Of a stretch of 63,473 nt of DNA, positions 25,265 to 33,312 are shown one piece after another. Origin of the DNA: a virus; IMG/VR virus record IMGVR_UViG_3300049811_000819, positions 1 to 63,473 of that record; one strand, given 5' to 3'. Position numbers and translations under genes: made by a program. The number at the start of each line of letters is the position of its first letter. Within the stretch, counting starts at the first letter, position 1. The notes under the pieces are model-generated. The model ran no database searches. It saw only the letters and a list, made by a program, of their open reading frames with translations, and had not been told where the DNA came from.

Positions 25265-26425
25265 TTACCAAGCACGGACAGCTTGGATCACATTCGAGGT
25301 TTTCAATTTCTCTCGTTTTGCCTTTTCATGAGCAAAACTAGAGATACTATTCAGGAAAGCTTGTGTGCTAGATTGTGTTTGCCCATTCCACAGGCTATTT
25401 ATGGAACGGTTGAGGTTTTTGCTTTCCTCTAAGCGGTTGTGACAGTAATACTCTGTCACACAGTTTAGTAATCCCCATGCTGTCTCACGGGAAGAAACAA
25501 GGTTGCTACCGATAAATGCACCACGGGTGTACATGGCGTGTACGGTTCGGAGTATCTCACTCTCATCGGTTAAATCAATAGAGTTAATGAGATTCTCTAG
25601 CTGAACAACGCTTATTTTTTCCTGCTCGATCCGCCGTAGCAGATCAGTGGCTAGTTGTTTATTTTCTTGACGGATGCCGTACTTTTGTACGAGCAAGACA
25701 AGGGATTCTGCGCCGGTGATCGTAGTTTGAGCCAGTAGGTTTACCCGTTGCTTGTAAGCCTGCCACCCATCACGAGCGGCTACGAGACAAGCCTGAATAT
25801 TTAGCGTGGCATTTGAGTTATGCCCGATAATTTGCACTCTATCCCTTACCTTCTGTAACATTCCGTTACTGCATACAACGCGGAAAGCCACGTTACTGAC
25901 ACTGTGGCCAGCCCCGTAGTAAAACGGGTGCTGAATTAACAGCTTACCAGAGTTAGGGTCATCGCCGCAGATCGAGAACCCTGATCCTGTAAGATCGGCG
26001 ACCATGAATAATCTTAACTCTAACTCACCTGATCGGTTGATAGTTTCGAGTTTGCCTATTTTTTCTAAGGGGAGGCTATTTTCCGAGCAAAACTCTCGGA
26101 AACTATTCACATAACTTGAAAACGGCACGAGACTATCCGCCCATTCTTTGCTAACCGTTCCCATATCCCGCCCATCGGGATCAGAGAGGGCGATTTTATT
26201 TGGGTTGCTACGTTCATAAAACATTCCGTAACGATACTCGCTTTTTTGGATTTGCCAATCGAGGCCGATACCTTGTAAAGCTTCGCTAGGGGTCATATCG
26301 GGATCGAGGTCGATCCCTAACCCGTAGGAGGGATCTAATCTTCCATAAACGATTTTGGCTTTTTCTTGGATTTTTCCGTTAAGATTCCACCCAGCGTTAC
26401 TGGGATCGGTGATGGTTAAACTCAT
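25265..26425 (-). CDS. DUF932 phage/plasmid-like protein
   Basis: 386 residues from the ATG at 26425 (AAGGAAAAAA upstream). The text WADSLVPFSSYVNSFREFC, ELRLFMVADLTGSGFSICGD, HSVSNVAFRVVCSNGM and AYKQRVNLLAQTTIT, followed by AMYTRGAFIGSNLVSSRETAWGLLNCVTEY, follows the DUF932 (TIGR03299) pattern, widespread in phages, plasmids and cyanobacterial genomes. Function is unknown; it is usually an abundant accessory protein. A tRNA-like element lies just upstream of its ribosome binding site. Confidence 0.75.
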   Translation of the reverse strand: MSLTITDPSNAGWNLNGKIQEKAKIVYGRLDPSYGLGIDLDPDMTPSEALQGIGLDWQIQKSEYRYGMFYERSNPNKIALSDPDGRDMGTVSKEWADSLVPFSSYVNSFREFCSENSLPLEKIGKLETINRSGELELRLFMVADLTGSGFSICGDDPNSGKLLIQHPFYYGAGHSVSNVAFRVVCSNGMLQKVRDRVQIIGHNSNATLNIQACLVAARDGWQAYKQRVNLLAQTTITGAESLVLLVQKYGIRQENKQLATDLLRRIEQEKISVVQLENLINSIDLTDESEILRTVHAMYTRGAFIGSNLVSSRETAWGLLNCVTEYYCHNRLEESKNLNRSINSLWNGQTQSSTQAFLNSISSFAHEKAKREKLKTSNVIQAVRAW

Positions 26426-26468
26426 TTTTTTTCCTTGTAAATGTTTCTTGTTGCCTTGTTCAGGCAAA

Positions 26469-26517
26469 CTGATCGAGGGAATCGAACCCTCTAGGAGCCT
26501 ACCGATTAGGCGATCAG
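26469..26517 (-). ncRNA. 49-nt tRNA-like three-way junction lacking an anticodon arm
   Basis: Read on the minus strand: a perfect 7-bp acceptor-like stem CTGATCG/CGATCAG (26511-26517 with 26469-26475), a D-arm-like hairpin GCCTA-ATCGG-TAGGC, a short linker, then a canonical T-arm AGGG-TTCGATT-CCCT. No anticodon stem-loop and no encoded CCA. It lies between the stop of the 73-residue gene and the ribosome binding site of the DUF932 gene, so it should be in their mRNA. Fold is directly visible; tRNA kinship is inference. Confidence 0.6.
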
Positions 26518-26524
26518 AAAGGAA

Positions 26525-26746
26525 TTAGGTTTTATTGTAGGAGACGTACCAACCGTCTCCATCCATGTGGTTGTGCGCGATAGCGACTTTTTCACCGTTG
26601 CTGTTATACACAAAGGCTTTGTAGCCATCTGACGGCGAGCCTTTTATCTCCCTCAAAAAAAATTCTTCATTATTTGCAGATTCGGGAAAATCCCAAGCTT
26701 TTGCGATTGCAATGGGTTTGTTGTTATCGGGATGGGAAATAATCAT
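26525..26746 (-). CDS. Small hypothetical protein
   Basis: 73 residues: beta-rich text with KPIAIAKAWDFPES and YKAFVYNSNGEKVAIAHNHM and an ending GDGWYVSYN. No family recognised. Its promoter at 26782-26812 fits well; the tRNA-like element starts 8 bp after its stop and the DUF932 gene follows. Confidence 0.6.
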   Translation of the reverse strand: MIISHPDNNKPIAIAKAWDFPESANNEEFFLREIKGSPSDGYKAFVYNSNGEKVAIAHNHMDGDGWYVSYNKT

Positions 26747-26781
26747 TTTGTTTGTTTCCTTTGTTTTCTCTCGATGTAATC

Positions 26782-26812
26782 ACTATAACTCGCTATTTCT
26801 TGACTTGTCAAG
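26782..26812 (-). promoter_or_regulatory. Leftward promoter, palindromic -35 region
   Basis: Minus strand TTGACA (26806-26811), then TATAGT (26782-26787) after 18 bp. The -35 lies in the perfect palindrome CTTGACAAGTCAAG, a variant of the repeated operator-like element. It drives the 73-residue and DUF932 genes. Confidence 0.75.
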
Positions 26813-26894
26813 TAAAACTATAGAAGTTTTCTCTATAAGTTTCTGAATGATTACTATAGACTATCCTCTATATCTTCCCTGTTATCGAGACTGA

Positions 26895-27230
26895 GAAAAT
26901 GTTAGGAGCCAGATAACACCCCTAAATCCTCTCCCCGTCTAGAATACAAAGATTTGTTATTGATGTTTCGCCGAATCTAGGGGAAAGAAAAAAAAGACAC
27001 AAGTAATCAGACACAACCATAAGAATCGCCCTAGAGACACAAAACCTGATTAAGAGATAGATTCTATCAAGATGACAAGATGGATAGGGATAAAGACGAT
27101 TTTCGAGGAGATAGGTAAAATGAACGACGCAAAAAAGGAAACACGAAAATCACCACAACATCAATAACAAAAGTCTGGAACGTAAGCGAGGAAAGGACTA
27201 GGGAATGTTAGAGAGTAGATAACATTAAAG
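26895..27230. promoter_or_regulatory. Intergenic control region B with repeated modules
   Basis: In the 26747-27381 gap I find no gene. ATGTTA-N9-TAACAT(C) palindromes occur at 26899-26919 (last base mismatched) and 27205-27225. The text TTTGTTATTGATGTTTC at 26953-26969 is an inverted copy of the module seen at 4664-4680; another forward copy starts at 27157. AGATAACATTTTT follows at 27235. Confidence 0.55.
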
Positions 27231-27314
27231 AAGATCAGATAACATTTTTCTTTCTCTCTCCCTTGTCTCCCTTACTGTCTTACGCCTTGCTACAGACATA
27301 CTACAAGGACGACA

Positions 27315-27349
27315 CAAAAAACCGCTAGAGCATATCTAGCGGTTTTTTG
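27315..27349. terminator. Terminator after the 323-residue gene
   Basis: Stem ACCGCTAGA / TCTAGCGGT with loop GCATA, flanked by A5-6 on the left and T6 on the right, so it can work on both strands. It lies 33 bp beyond the stop of the leftward gene at 27382-28353. Confidence 0.8.
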
Positions 27350-27381
27350 GTCAAGGGTTCCACTCGGAACCCCGTGAGAAT

Positions 27382-28353
27382 CTAGTCGATAATCTGATGA
27401 GTGCGAGTTTCGCCCTTACCCTCAGAAACAAGGGTTAATCCGTTCCATTTTATGTAACTTAAATGGTTACGGGCGTTGTGATAAGACCATCCCATCAATT
27501 CTTGCATCTCAGCGACAGTGCGGGGCTGTTCCCGCATGAAGTCGATCAACTTCTGTGGTACCTTCGGGGTTTTGGCGTTCGGGTTATTAACGCGAGACCC
27601 CGGCGCACCGCTACTGCCAGACTTGCGGGCTTTTTTCTCGATGCCTAGCCATAGATCCCATGGCTGAGACTTAAACCATTTAGGATTAAAAAATGCCGCG
27701 TCCATCGTGGACATAATCGCCCCATCTTTGTTGATGGCGTAGTATTTTTCGGTGTCGGTGAATATTCGACAGTCCATGTTTACGAGGTTAGTGTCAAACC
27801 ACAGATTTAATCCTTTCGACTCTAACCACTCCTCGGTAGTAGGGACGTGGATCGGGGTATTGAATTCGATCCATTCCCCATAAGAGATAGTTTTGGTTTT
27901 GACTCCCAACGACTCCCAGACGTTAGCAGGAATTGTCGCAATGGGATTGCACTCGGTATCCACAAGCCGAATCGTATCCGGGTCACACCGGTAAACCACG
28001 ACTTGATATTTTTTATCAGGTGTGACATTAACCTCCATATCCCCCATATCGATGGGGTGATCGACGGTCACCGTTCCCCGGTTAGTTGATTCGATTTCTA
28101 GTTCGCTATCAGTTTCAATTTCTTCCTCAATTTCTTCAGTTACTTCCAATTCTTTCACTTCCTCAATTTCTTCCTCAATTTCAGCCACATTGACTAGATT
28201 CGCTTCTATCCAATCAACAATAGAATTGCGAAGTTTGTCTTTAGAAATCCCTACTACCTTGATTCCCGCTTCATGAACAGTATTTAATTCTTTAGCTACA
28301 GACTGTAATTCGGCAAATACTTGACAGTTTTGGATGGTTTCGATAGTAATCAT
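27382..28353 (-). CDS. Acidic protein with C-terminal winged-helix domain
   Basis: 323 residues. Residues about 58-88 are an almost pure Glu/Ile/Val run (EEEIEEVKELEVTEEIEEE). The middle is beta-rich (YQVVVYRCDPDTIRLVD). The last 60 residues (VPQKLIDFMREQPRTVAEMQ ... MGWSYHNARNHLSYIKWNGL) look like a winged helix. A basic loop (KKARKSGSSGAPGSR) precedes it. The acidic and basic/DNA-binding parts together suggest a phage regulator, but no family is recognised. Confidence 0.6.
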   Translation of the reverse strand: MITIETIQNCQVFAELQSVAKELNTVHEAGIKVVGISKDKLRNSIVDWIEANLVNVAEIEEEIEEVKELEVTEEIEEEIETDSELEIESTNRGTVTVDHPIDMGDMEVNVTPDKKYQVVVYRCDPDTIRLVDTECNPIATIPANVWESLGVKTKTISYGEWIEFNTPIHVPTTEEWLESKGLNLWFDTNLVNMDCRIFTDTEKYYAINKDGAIMSTMDAAFFNPKWFKSQPWDLWLGIEKKARKSGSSGAPGSRVNNPNAKTPKVPQKLIDFMREQPRTVAEMQELMGWSYHNARNHLSYIKWNGLTLVSEGKGETRTHQIID

Positions 28354-28410
28354 GGTCGTTTTCTTTTTTGTGATGTTTTATTCGGGGCTTGTTTCGTTCC
28401 CCATGACTTA

Positions 28411-28440
28411 AGAATGCCGCTCATTTCTTGAATTGTCAAC
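28411..28440 (-). promoter_or_regulatory. Leftward promoter, operator-like -35
   Basis: Minus strand TTGACAATTCAAGAAA with the -35 at 28434-28439; the hexamer 17 bp downstream, CATTCT, is a weak -10. Upstream of the acidic winged-helix gene. Confidence 0.5.
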
Positions 28441-28470
28441 TAATACAAGCGCACTCCCCCAAAATCTTAA

Positions 28471-28491
28471 AATACTTGCCTAGCAAGTATT
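28471..28491. repeat. Perfect inverted repeat
   Basis: AATACTTGC-CTA-GCAAGTATT, 9-bp arms and a 3-bp centre, in the 232-bp gap between the methyltransferase and the acidic regulator. Could be an operator; no T-run, so probably not a terminator. Confidence 0.6.
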
Positions 28492-28505
28492 CTGTCGATT
28501 CTCGC

Positions 28506-28552
28506 AAAAAACTCTCAGAAAAATTCTTGAAACTTTTTTCTGAGAGTTTTCT
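28506..28552. terminator. Terminator after the methyltransferase gene
   Basis: Long A/T-flanked stem AACTCTCAGAAAAA / TTTTTTCTGAGAGTT with a short loop, symmetric and usable in both directions; 34 bp beyond the leftward methyltransferase stop. Confidence 0.8.
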
Positions 28553-28585
28553 CAATGCCCATCATAGACAAGTATCAATGAAGGT

Positions 28586-29605
28586 CTATAGCTGATACCT
28601 CTGTACTAAGTCATCCCGTACTCCGATTAAGATCACTCGCTCCCGGGATTGAGGCACACCATAGTATTTAGCATTTAGGACTTGCCCCCTGACTTTGTAG
28701 CCACAGGATCGCAATTCGCTATATATATCGAGAGCGACTCGCTTCATGTGTCCTCGGATCATACCGGGTACATTCTCCGCCACGAACGCTTTTGGTTTGA
28801 ATCCTTGCAGAAAACGACAATACTCCCTAAATAGCTGATTGCGATCATCATGTAGGTTGCGTTTGCCTGCCACAGAAAATCCCTGACAGGGCGGGGACCC
28901 TGTAAGTAAATCGAGATCGCCGAGACTGATTCCCGATAAAGCGATCGCTTTTTCTAGGGAAAGTTTTGCTATATCCCCGTGATAGAGTGGTACCTCAGGG
29001 AAGTTTGCCCGGTAGGTTGTGGCAGATTGATCATTCCATTCCACAGCTAGGCGCTCATCGAACCCTGCTAGTTTTAATCCGAGAGATGAACCGCCACACC
29101 CCGAAAAAGTATCAATCACAGTCGGGCGATCGGTGTTTTCAAGGAATGGGGAATTTTTCAAGTTTTCAGCGATCGCTTTCATTAATAGGGGCGGGACTGA
29201 ATTCCCAATCCTCTCGATCACATTTTTAAATCCGAGTGATTCAGGAAACACGAAATCATCGGGGAAACTTCCGAGTCTTTTTAATTCCACCTCATTAATA
29301 AATCGCTCACCATTGGGGTGGATTATGCCGGTTGTTCCCCAATGAGAAGATTTAATAATAGTGCAGGATTCTCTGTTCCAAGATAGTCGGATTAGACTCA
29401 TAAAACCGCCCGTTTTGCCGTTGTTATACTTAGCGATTATTGGTTTTATCTTGTCACTAGCAAAATCCCCCGGCGTTATCTCTAGGGCGACTTTTTGGAC
29501 ATATTCACGCATGGCAATCGGACAAGGTTCGTTCTCGTCTAATCCCTTAAAGGCTTCTCGTACTGTGATCGGTTTTGTTTGCGGTTTTGGGTGAAAGTTC
29601 CACAT
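28586..29605 (-). CDS. Circularly permuted DNA (cytosine-5) methyltransferase
   Basis: 339 residues. All major C5-methyltransferase motifs are present but in permuted order. The target-recognition part and motifs IX-X come first (NEVELKRLGSFPDDF ~104-118, NVIERIGNSVPPLLMKAIA ~128-146). Then motif I (DTFSGCGGSSLG ~165), the catalytic PPCQGF with Cys240, ENV (277-279) and QSRER (319-323), at the very C-terminus. Ordinary enzymes run I to X. Permuted C5 enzymes such as M.BssHII are known, but rare. Expected role: methylating phage DNA against host restriction. Target sequence unknown; no partner endonuclease nearby. It starts 4 bp after the ParB-like gene ends. Confidence 0.9.
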   Translation of the reverse strand: MWNFHPKPQTKPITVREAFKGLDENEPCPIAMREYVQKVALEITPGDFASDKIKPIIAKYNNGKTGGFMSLIRLSWNRESCTIIKSSHWGTTGIIHPNGERFINEVELKRLGSFPDDFVFPESLGFKNVIERIGNSVPPLLMKAIAENLKNSPFLENTDRPTVIDTFSGCGGSSLGLKLAGFDERLAVEWNDQSATTYRANFPEVPLYHGDIAKLSLEKAIALSGISLGDLDLLTGSPPCQGFSVAGKRNLHDDRNQLFREYCRFLQGFKPKAFVAENVPGMIRGHMKRVALDIYSELRSCGYKVRGQVLNAKYYGVPQSRERVILIGVRDDLVQRYQL

Positions 29606-29608
29606 AAA

Positions 29609-30214
29609 TCACCATTTAAACCCACAATTAGGACACTCGTGCTTAGTTTCTCCTAAACTTTCCTCATCTATATCTTGATTATCGCCGGGGATTCCTTCAT
29701 CACTTTCCTCTCCCATATTCAAGGCGGTAAGAATTGAACTTAAATCCCCGATCGCTCCTAAATCCTCACCCTCGCTATCGAGATATTCTGCTTGCTCTAA
29801 CAGTAAATCGTGATCAAATAATTTCAGTTCATCGATAAGCTCAAGCCCTGCGCCGTGAATCGTCGAATGATTGTGCAAAATAGAGTATTTTACAGCTTTT
29901 CCCTCACTTTCAGCCTCTACTCCTATCAAAACAGGTACCAGCCATTCGCCATCTTTATCGGTCAAAATTCCCCTTGGTGGTTTAATATTGCGATTTTTGA
30001 TTTTTAATAGAGCGGCACGTCGATCATGCCCTTCTGTAATTCCGCCTTTCCCTCTATTAAGGCTGGGGTCTATTCCAATCGGGTCTTTAAAGCCAAATTC
30101 TAGGATAAGAGCGATTGTGTTCTCAGTAGCGTGCTTTTTGGAATTACTTACAAGGGGAATAAGGTCAGAGAGGCGACGATACTCGATCGCTAATTTATCT
30201 GCTTTATCTGGCAT
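29609..30214 (-). CDS. ParB/Srx-like domain protein with C-terminal zinc knuckle
   Basis: 201 residues. The start (YRRLSDLIPLVSNSKKHATE...LILEFGFKDPIGID, GITEGHDRRAALLK) follows the ParB N-terminal pattern, here with EGHDR near the GEHR position. Such domains often precede DNA methyltransferase genes in phages. The last residues HECPNCGFKW provide two cysteines of a zinc knuckle. It is transcribed with the methyltransferase 4 bp downstream and diverges from the terminase small subunit. Role in DNA modification or host-nuclease control is inference. Confidence 0.7.
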   Translation of the reverse strand: MPDKADKLAIEYRRLSDLIPLVSNSKKHATENTIALILEFGFKDPIGIDPSLNRGKGGITEGHDRRAALLKIKNRNIKPPRGILTDKDGEWLVPVLIGVEAESEGKAVKYSILHNHSTIHGAGLELIDELKLFDHDLLLEQAEYLDSEGEDLGAIGDLSSILTALNMGEESDEGIPGDNQDIDEESLGETKHECPNCGFKW

Positions 30215-30215
30215 A

Positions 30216-30229
30216 ATTGAATTGTCAAG
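30216..30229 (-). promoter_or_regulatory. Partial copy of the TTGACA operator element
   Basis: Minus strand CTTGACAATTCAAT, only 2 bp upstream of the ParB-like ATG in the 47-bp divergent gap. Too close to serve as that gene's own -35; may be an operator for the rightward terminase transcript, which has TATATATT at 30250-30255. Confidence 0.4.
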
Positions 30230-30261
30230 ATTGTAAATAGAAGCACCTATATATTAACCGA

Positions 30262-31020
30262 ATGGTAGTAGCAAAACGCGGCAGAAAAAGAACCTACACA
30301 ATCCATGAGGAAGTTATCGAATTCGTGAGTTATCCCATCTGGGAACAGCAACCCCTCGAAACACCAGACTGGTTTGAAAGATTTCAGACGTGGTATCTTA
30401 CGATTCCTAGCGGGTACAGAACCTTAAATCGAGCGTTTTCTAATTGCGGGGAGGCCGCTGGGGAAACAGTAGAGAAAACAAAATTTAAGCGAGCCAAAAC
30501 TGTTCCAGACGATTGGATACTTGCTTGCAAAAATTATCGATGGGAAGAACGCGCCCGTGCTTACTGGTTAAAAAAAATACAGGAACAAGATGGGCATATC
30601 GACCACGTTTTAACGGAAATTCGCGAGCGAACGCTCAAGATTGCTCTAAAAAGCCTAGACAAAATCGAGGCAATGACGAATTACCCAATTTCTCGCCGGA
30701 CTATAACATCAGTAGATGAACAGGGGAATCCTCTACAGGTTACAATTGAACCTAACGGCAATTGGTCGCATCGAGACGCTTTATCAATGAGCAAAACCTT
30801 GACTGATGTACTCGAAAAAGTCATGGGGTTAGATACTCTTGAATATGCGCTAAATATTGTTCAAAAAAATGGATTAGCAGTTATTGATCCTGACGGGAAA
30901 CTAATCGGCTCTGGAGCAATCGAACCAAGTATCGATGACTTAACGGCAATCATTCGTGATAGTGCAGTGATTGATGAAGATGTTTTAATTCCTACTAAAA
31001 TGGTTGAAGAAGAAGAATGA
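30262..31020 (+). CDS. Terminase small subunit-like protein
   Basis: 252 residues. First of a rightward block ending with the large terminase. The N-terminal RGRKRTYT is basic, the middle (WILACKNYRWEERARAYWLKKIQEQDGHID) has the 'W..RA..w' pattern typical of phage small terminase-like proteins, and a helix-rich oligomerisation segment follows (HVLTEIRERTLKIALKSLDKIE). The C-terminus is acidic. It should recognise phage DNA and load the large subunit. No clear ribosome binding site; ATATATTAACCG precedes the ATG, so the transcript may be nearly leaderless. Confidence 0.65.
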   Translation: MVVAKRGRKRTYTIHEEVIEFVSYPIWEQQPLETPDWFERFQTWYLTIPSGYRTLNRAFSNCGEAAGETVEKTKFKRAKTVPDDWILACKNYRWEERARAYWLKKIQEQDGHIDHVLTEIRERTLKIALKSLDKIEAMTNYPISRRTITSVDEQGNPLQVTIEPNGNWSHRDALSMSKTLTDVLEKVMGLDTLEYALNIVQKNGLAVIDPDGKLIGSGAIEPSIDDLTAIIRDSAVIDEDVLIPTKMVEEEE

Positions 31021-31337
31021 CTACAGCATCAATAAACAGGTTGGAATTTTACGATGCTTTTCTTGCAGTAGAAATAGCAAGAATAGAAACCGAATTTAAT
31101 TATCAAAATCCTGGACTAGAGCAAGGTTTTGATACCTATGCTGATAATAGTTTTGACTGGCAATTTTTCCCTGTTTACGAAGTAATATTCACGCTAAAAT
31201 CCCGTCAAACACTTTACGAACGAACAAGAAAAGCGATTGAACCGAACCCAATCAAATTTGGAGGTTTTGCTGTTCCTTTGATGCGTTTTGAAACTCTTGA
31301 AAAACAATGGGGGTATCCTAATGCTCAACTCGATTAA
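31017..31337 (+). CDS. Hypothetical protein in the terminase operon
   Basis: 106 residues, ATGA overlap with the preceding gene. Aromatic and acidic residues are abundant (FDTYADNSFDWQFFPVYEV); no family is recognised. Overlaps the next gene by 17 bp. Packaging accessory role is only positional. Confidence 0.55.
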   Translation: MTTASINRLEFYDAFLAVEIARIETEFNYQNPGLEQGFDTYADNSFDWQFFPVYEVIFTLKSRQTLYERTRKAIEPNPIKFGGFAVPLMRFETLEKQWGYPNAQLD

Positions 31338-31590
31338 AGGTTTACTTGATCGCTGGCATGATCGTGATACATATTTCCCCGAAAGTCTTGTAATAACAAT
31401 ACTTAGAAATCGAGGACTATCTAGTCACCTTGAGATATTTAATAGGCTAAAAACTAGACAATGGCCAATACGCCGTCCCGAAACAGTCAAAAAACACCTT
31501 GATCGTATGGTGTTCGAGGGTAAACTACAATCAAGAAAAACAAACCGATTTACCTATTATGAAATTGTAAGAAATAATGAAATTTCGTAG
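31321..31590 (+). CDS. Small winged-helix-like protein
   Basis: 89 residues when started at the ATG at 31321; an upstream ATG (31288) would overlap the previous gene by 50 bp. The central part, SHLEIFNRLKTRQWPIRRPETVKKHLDRM followed by FEGKLQSRKTNRFTYYEI, reads as a winged helix with a beta-wing. A DNA-binding packaging or regulatory protein is possible. Confidence 0.55.
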   Translation: MLNSIKGLLDRWHDRDTYFPESLVITILRNRGLSSHLEIFNRLKTRQWPIRRPETVKKHLDRMVFEGKLQSRKTNRFTYYEIVRNNEIS

Positions 31591-31601
31591 CGAGTCAATT
31601 A

Positions 31602-33179
31602 ATGCTAAAAAACAGGCAAAGAATCAGTCCCAAAAATTTACAGCGCATACGGGAAAACAACTCTCGTTATTCGACTAATGTAGATTACAATTATCCTGAG
31701 CCTCAGATAGGAAAACAGACCTTGTTTTTTAATTCTGATGCGGATATTGTCTGGTTTGGCGGGGCGGCCGGAAGCGGGAAATCAAGAAACCTTCTCGCTT
31801 ATTGCGCGCGAGAAGAGTTTATTCGTAACCCTCTTTTTAATGCAGTAATTTTTAGACTTTCCTATAGTCAGATAACGAACCCCGGAGGTTTAGCTGATGA
31901 ATCGCAATTGCTTTATCGAGATTTAGGCGGGAAATTAATTACAAAACCGTTTGATTGGAAATTTCCATCGGGGGCAAAAATATCTTTTCGGTATCTACAG
32001 CATCGAAAAGATATGTTTGCTTGGCAGGGATCGCAGGTAAATTTAATCTGCTGGGATGAATTAACTCATTGGGATGATGGAGGTGAGGCATTTTGGTATT
32101 TACTATCCCGTAACCGATCAATGTCTGGGATTAAGCCAAGAATTCGAGCCACAATGAACCCTGACGCTGACTCTTGGGTAGCTGATATGATCCGATGGTG
32201 GATCAACCCACAAACTGGCTATCCAATCGAGGAAAGATGTGGAATAATTCGATATTTTGTTCGATCGGCGGGGCAATTAATATGGGGTGATAGTGAAGAA
32301 GAACTGATTGCCCGATTCCCAAAATCCAATCCAAAAAGTTTTACTTTTATTAATGCCACAATTTACGATAATCCGATCTTCTTAAAAGCTAACCCCGAAT
32401 ACATTGCGAACCTTGAAGCTCTACACCCGATTGAGCGAGAAAGACTATTACACGGAAATTGGAAGATTAAATATGAGACAGGAACCGTGTTCGATCGCAC
32501 ATGGTTTGAGATATTAGATAATATTCCCGATGACTGGAAATTAATCGGAAAAGTACGATTCTGGGATTTGGCCGCTACAGCAAAAGAAAACGCTGAAAAT
32601 TATCACTGCTACACATCGGGTACTCTTGTCTATAAATACGAGCGAGTTAAAAATACTTTATCCGATGGCACGATTGTCAAGGAATTTGCTTATGTAGTCG
32701 CTGATAATATATGCGAACAGAAAAAAGTCGGTGAAGTCGAATTAATGTTAAAAAACACTGCTGAAATAGACGGGAAAAGCGTAGCAGTTCGATGGGAGAA
32801 AGAAGGTGGGTCAAGCGGTAAGTTCGTAGAGAACACGATTACAAATGTAATACAGGAATATCACCCGAATCACGACGTAGCGGCGATCGCTCCACAAGGG
32901 GATAAATTAACAAGAGCGTTACCTGCGGCGACGGCAGCCAGTAGGGGGCAGGTTTTTATCCTTCGGGATGCTGTCTGGAATACTCGCTTTTTAAATGCTT
33001 GTCAGAGTTTCGATGGGAATAAAAAGCCACCACCGGTTAACGACCTTGTGGATAGTCTTTCTGGTGCGTTCTATTCCCTTGAAAATGAGTTTTTCGGAGG
33101 GGATGACGATGGTGTGATGCCAATTGTGTCACCAGCACCGATTAACGAGTTTAGGGGGGGATTGAAGGGAAGATATTAA
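31602..33179 (+). CDS. terL: Terminase large subunit
   Basis: 525 residues. ATPase: Walker A GGAAGSGKS (53-61), Walker B LICWDE (148-153) and coupling motif ATMNP (183-187). Nuclease: first acidic residue in RFWDLAAT (Asp322) and a late acidic residue in NDLVDSLSGA. This is the motor that packages and cuts phage DNA. The length is normal. A terminator follows the stop. The organisation of Walker A as GAAGSGKS resembles terminases of phages with HK97-type heads. Confidence 0.92.
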   Translation: MLKNRQRISPKNLQRIRENNSRYSTNVDYNYPEPQIGKQTLFFNSDADIVWFGGAAGSGKSRNLLAYCAREEFIRNPLFNAVIFRLSYSQITNPGGLADESQLLYRDLGGKLITKPFDWKFPSGAKISFRYLQHRKDMFAWQGSQVNLICWDELTHWDDGGEAFWYLLSRNRSMSGIKPRIRATMNPDADSWVADMIRWWINPQTGYPIEERCGIIRYFVRSAGQLIWGDSEEELIARFPKSNPKSFTFINATIYDNPIFLKANPEYIANLEALHPIERERLLHGNWKIKYETGTVFDRTWFEILDNIPDDWKLIGKVRFWDLAATAKENAENYHCYTSGTLVYKYERVKNTLSDGTIVKEFAYVVADNICEQKKVGEVELMLKNTAEIDGKSVAVRWEKEGGSSGKFVENTITNVIQEYHPNHDVAAIAPQGDKLTRALPAATAASRGQVFILRDAVWNTRFLNACQSFDGNKKPPPVNDLVDSLSGAFYSLENEFFGGDDDGVMPIVSPAPINEFRGGLKGRY

Positions 33180-33181
33180 AA

Positions 33182-33214
33182 AAGGGACTAAAGAATTTCT
33201 CTAGTCCCTAATTT
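33182..33214 (+). terminator. Terminator after the terminase genes
   Basis: AGGGACTA (33183-33190) pairs with TAGTCCCT (33202-33209), followed by AATTT. The T-run is poor, so efficiency is uncertain. Its left arm contains GGGACTAAA, the sequence that follows the leader hairpins of the antirepressor genes. Confidence 0.55.
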
Positions 33215-33312
33215 GTACAAATAGATCAACTTACCTAAGCTTTCTAGCCACAAGATAAGGTTTATCCCTTCATTGTAAGACAAGTCAGCCCCTTGACAAA
33301 AACTTCTAGGGC

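Noticed and set aside
26469-26517. A complete tRNA gene
   Set aside because: No anticodon stem-loop can be drawn and the total length is 49 bases; kept only as a tRNA-like element.
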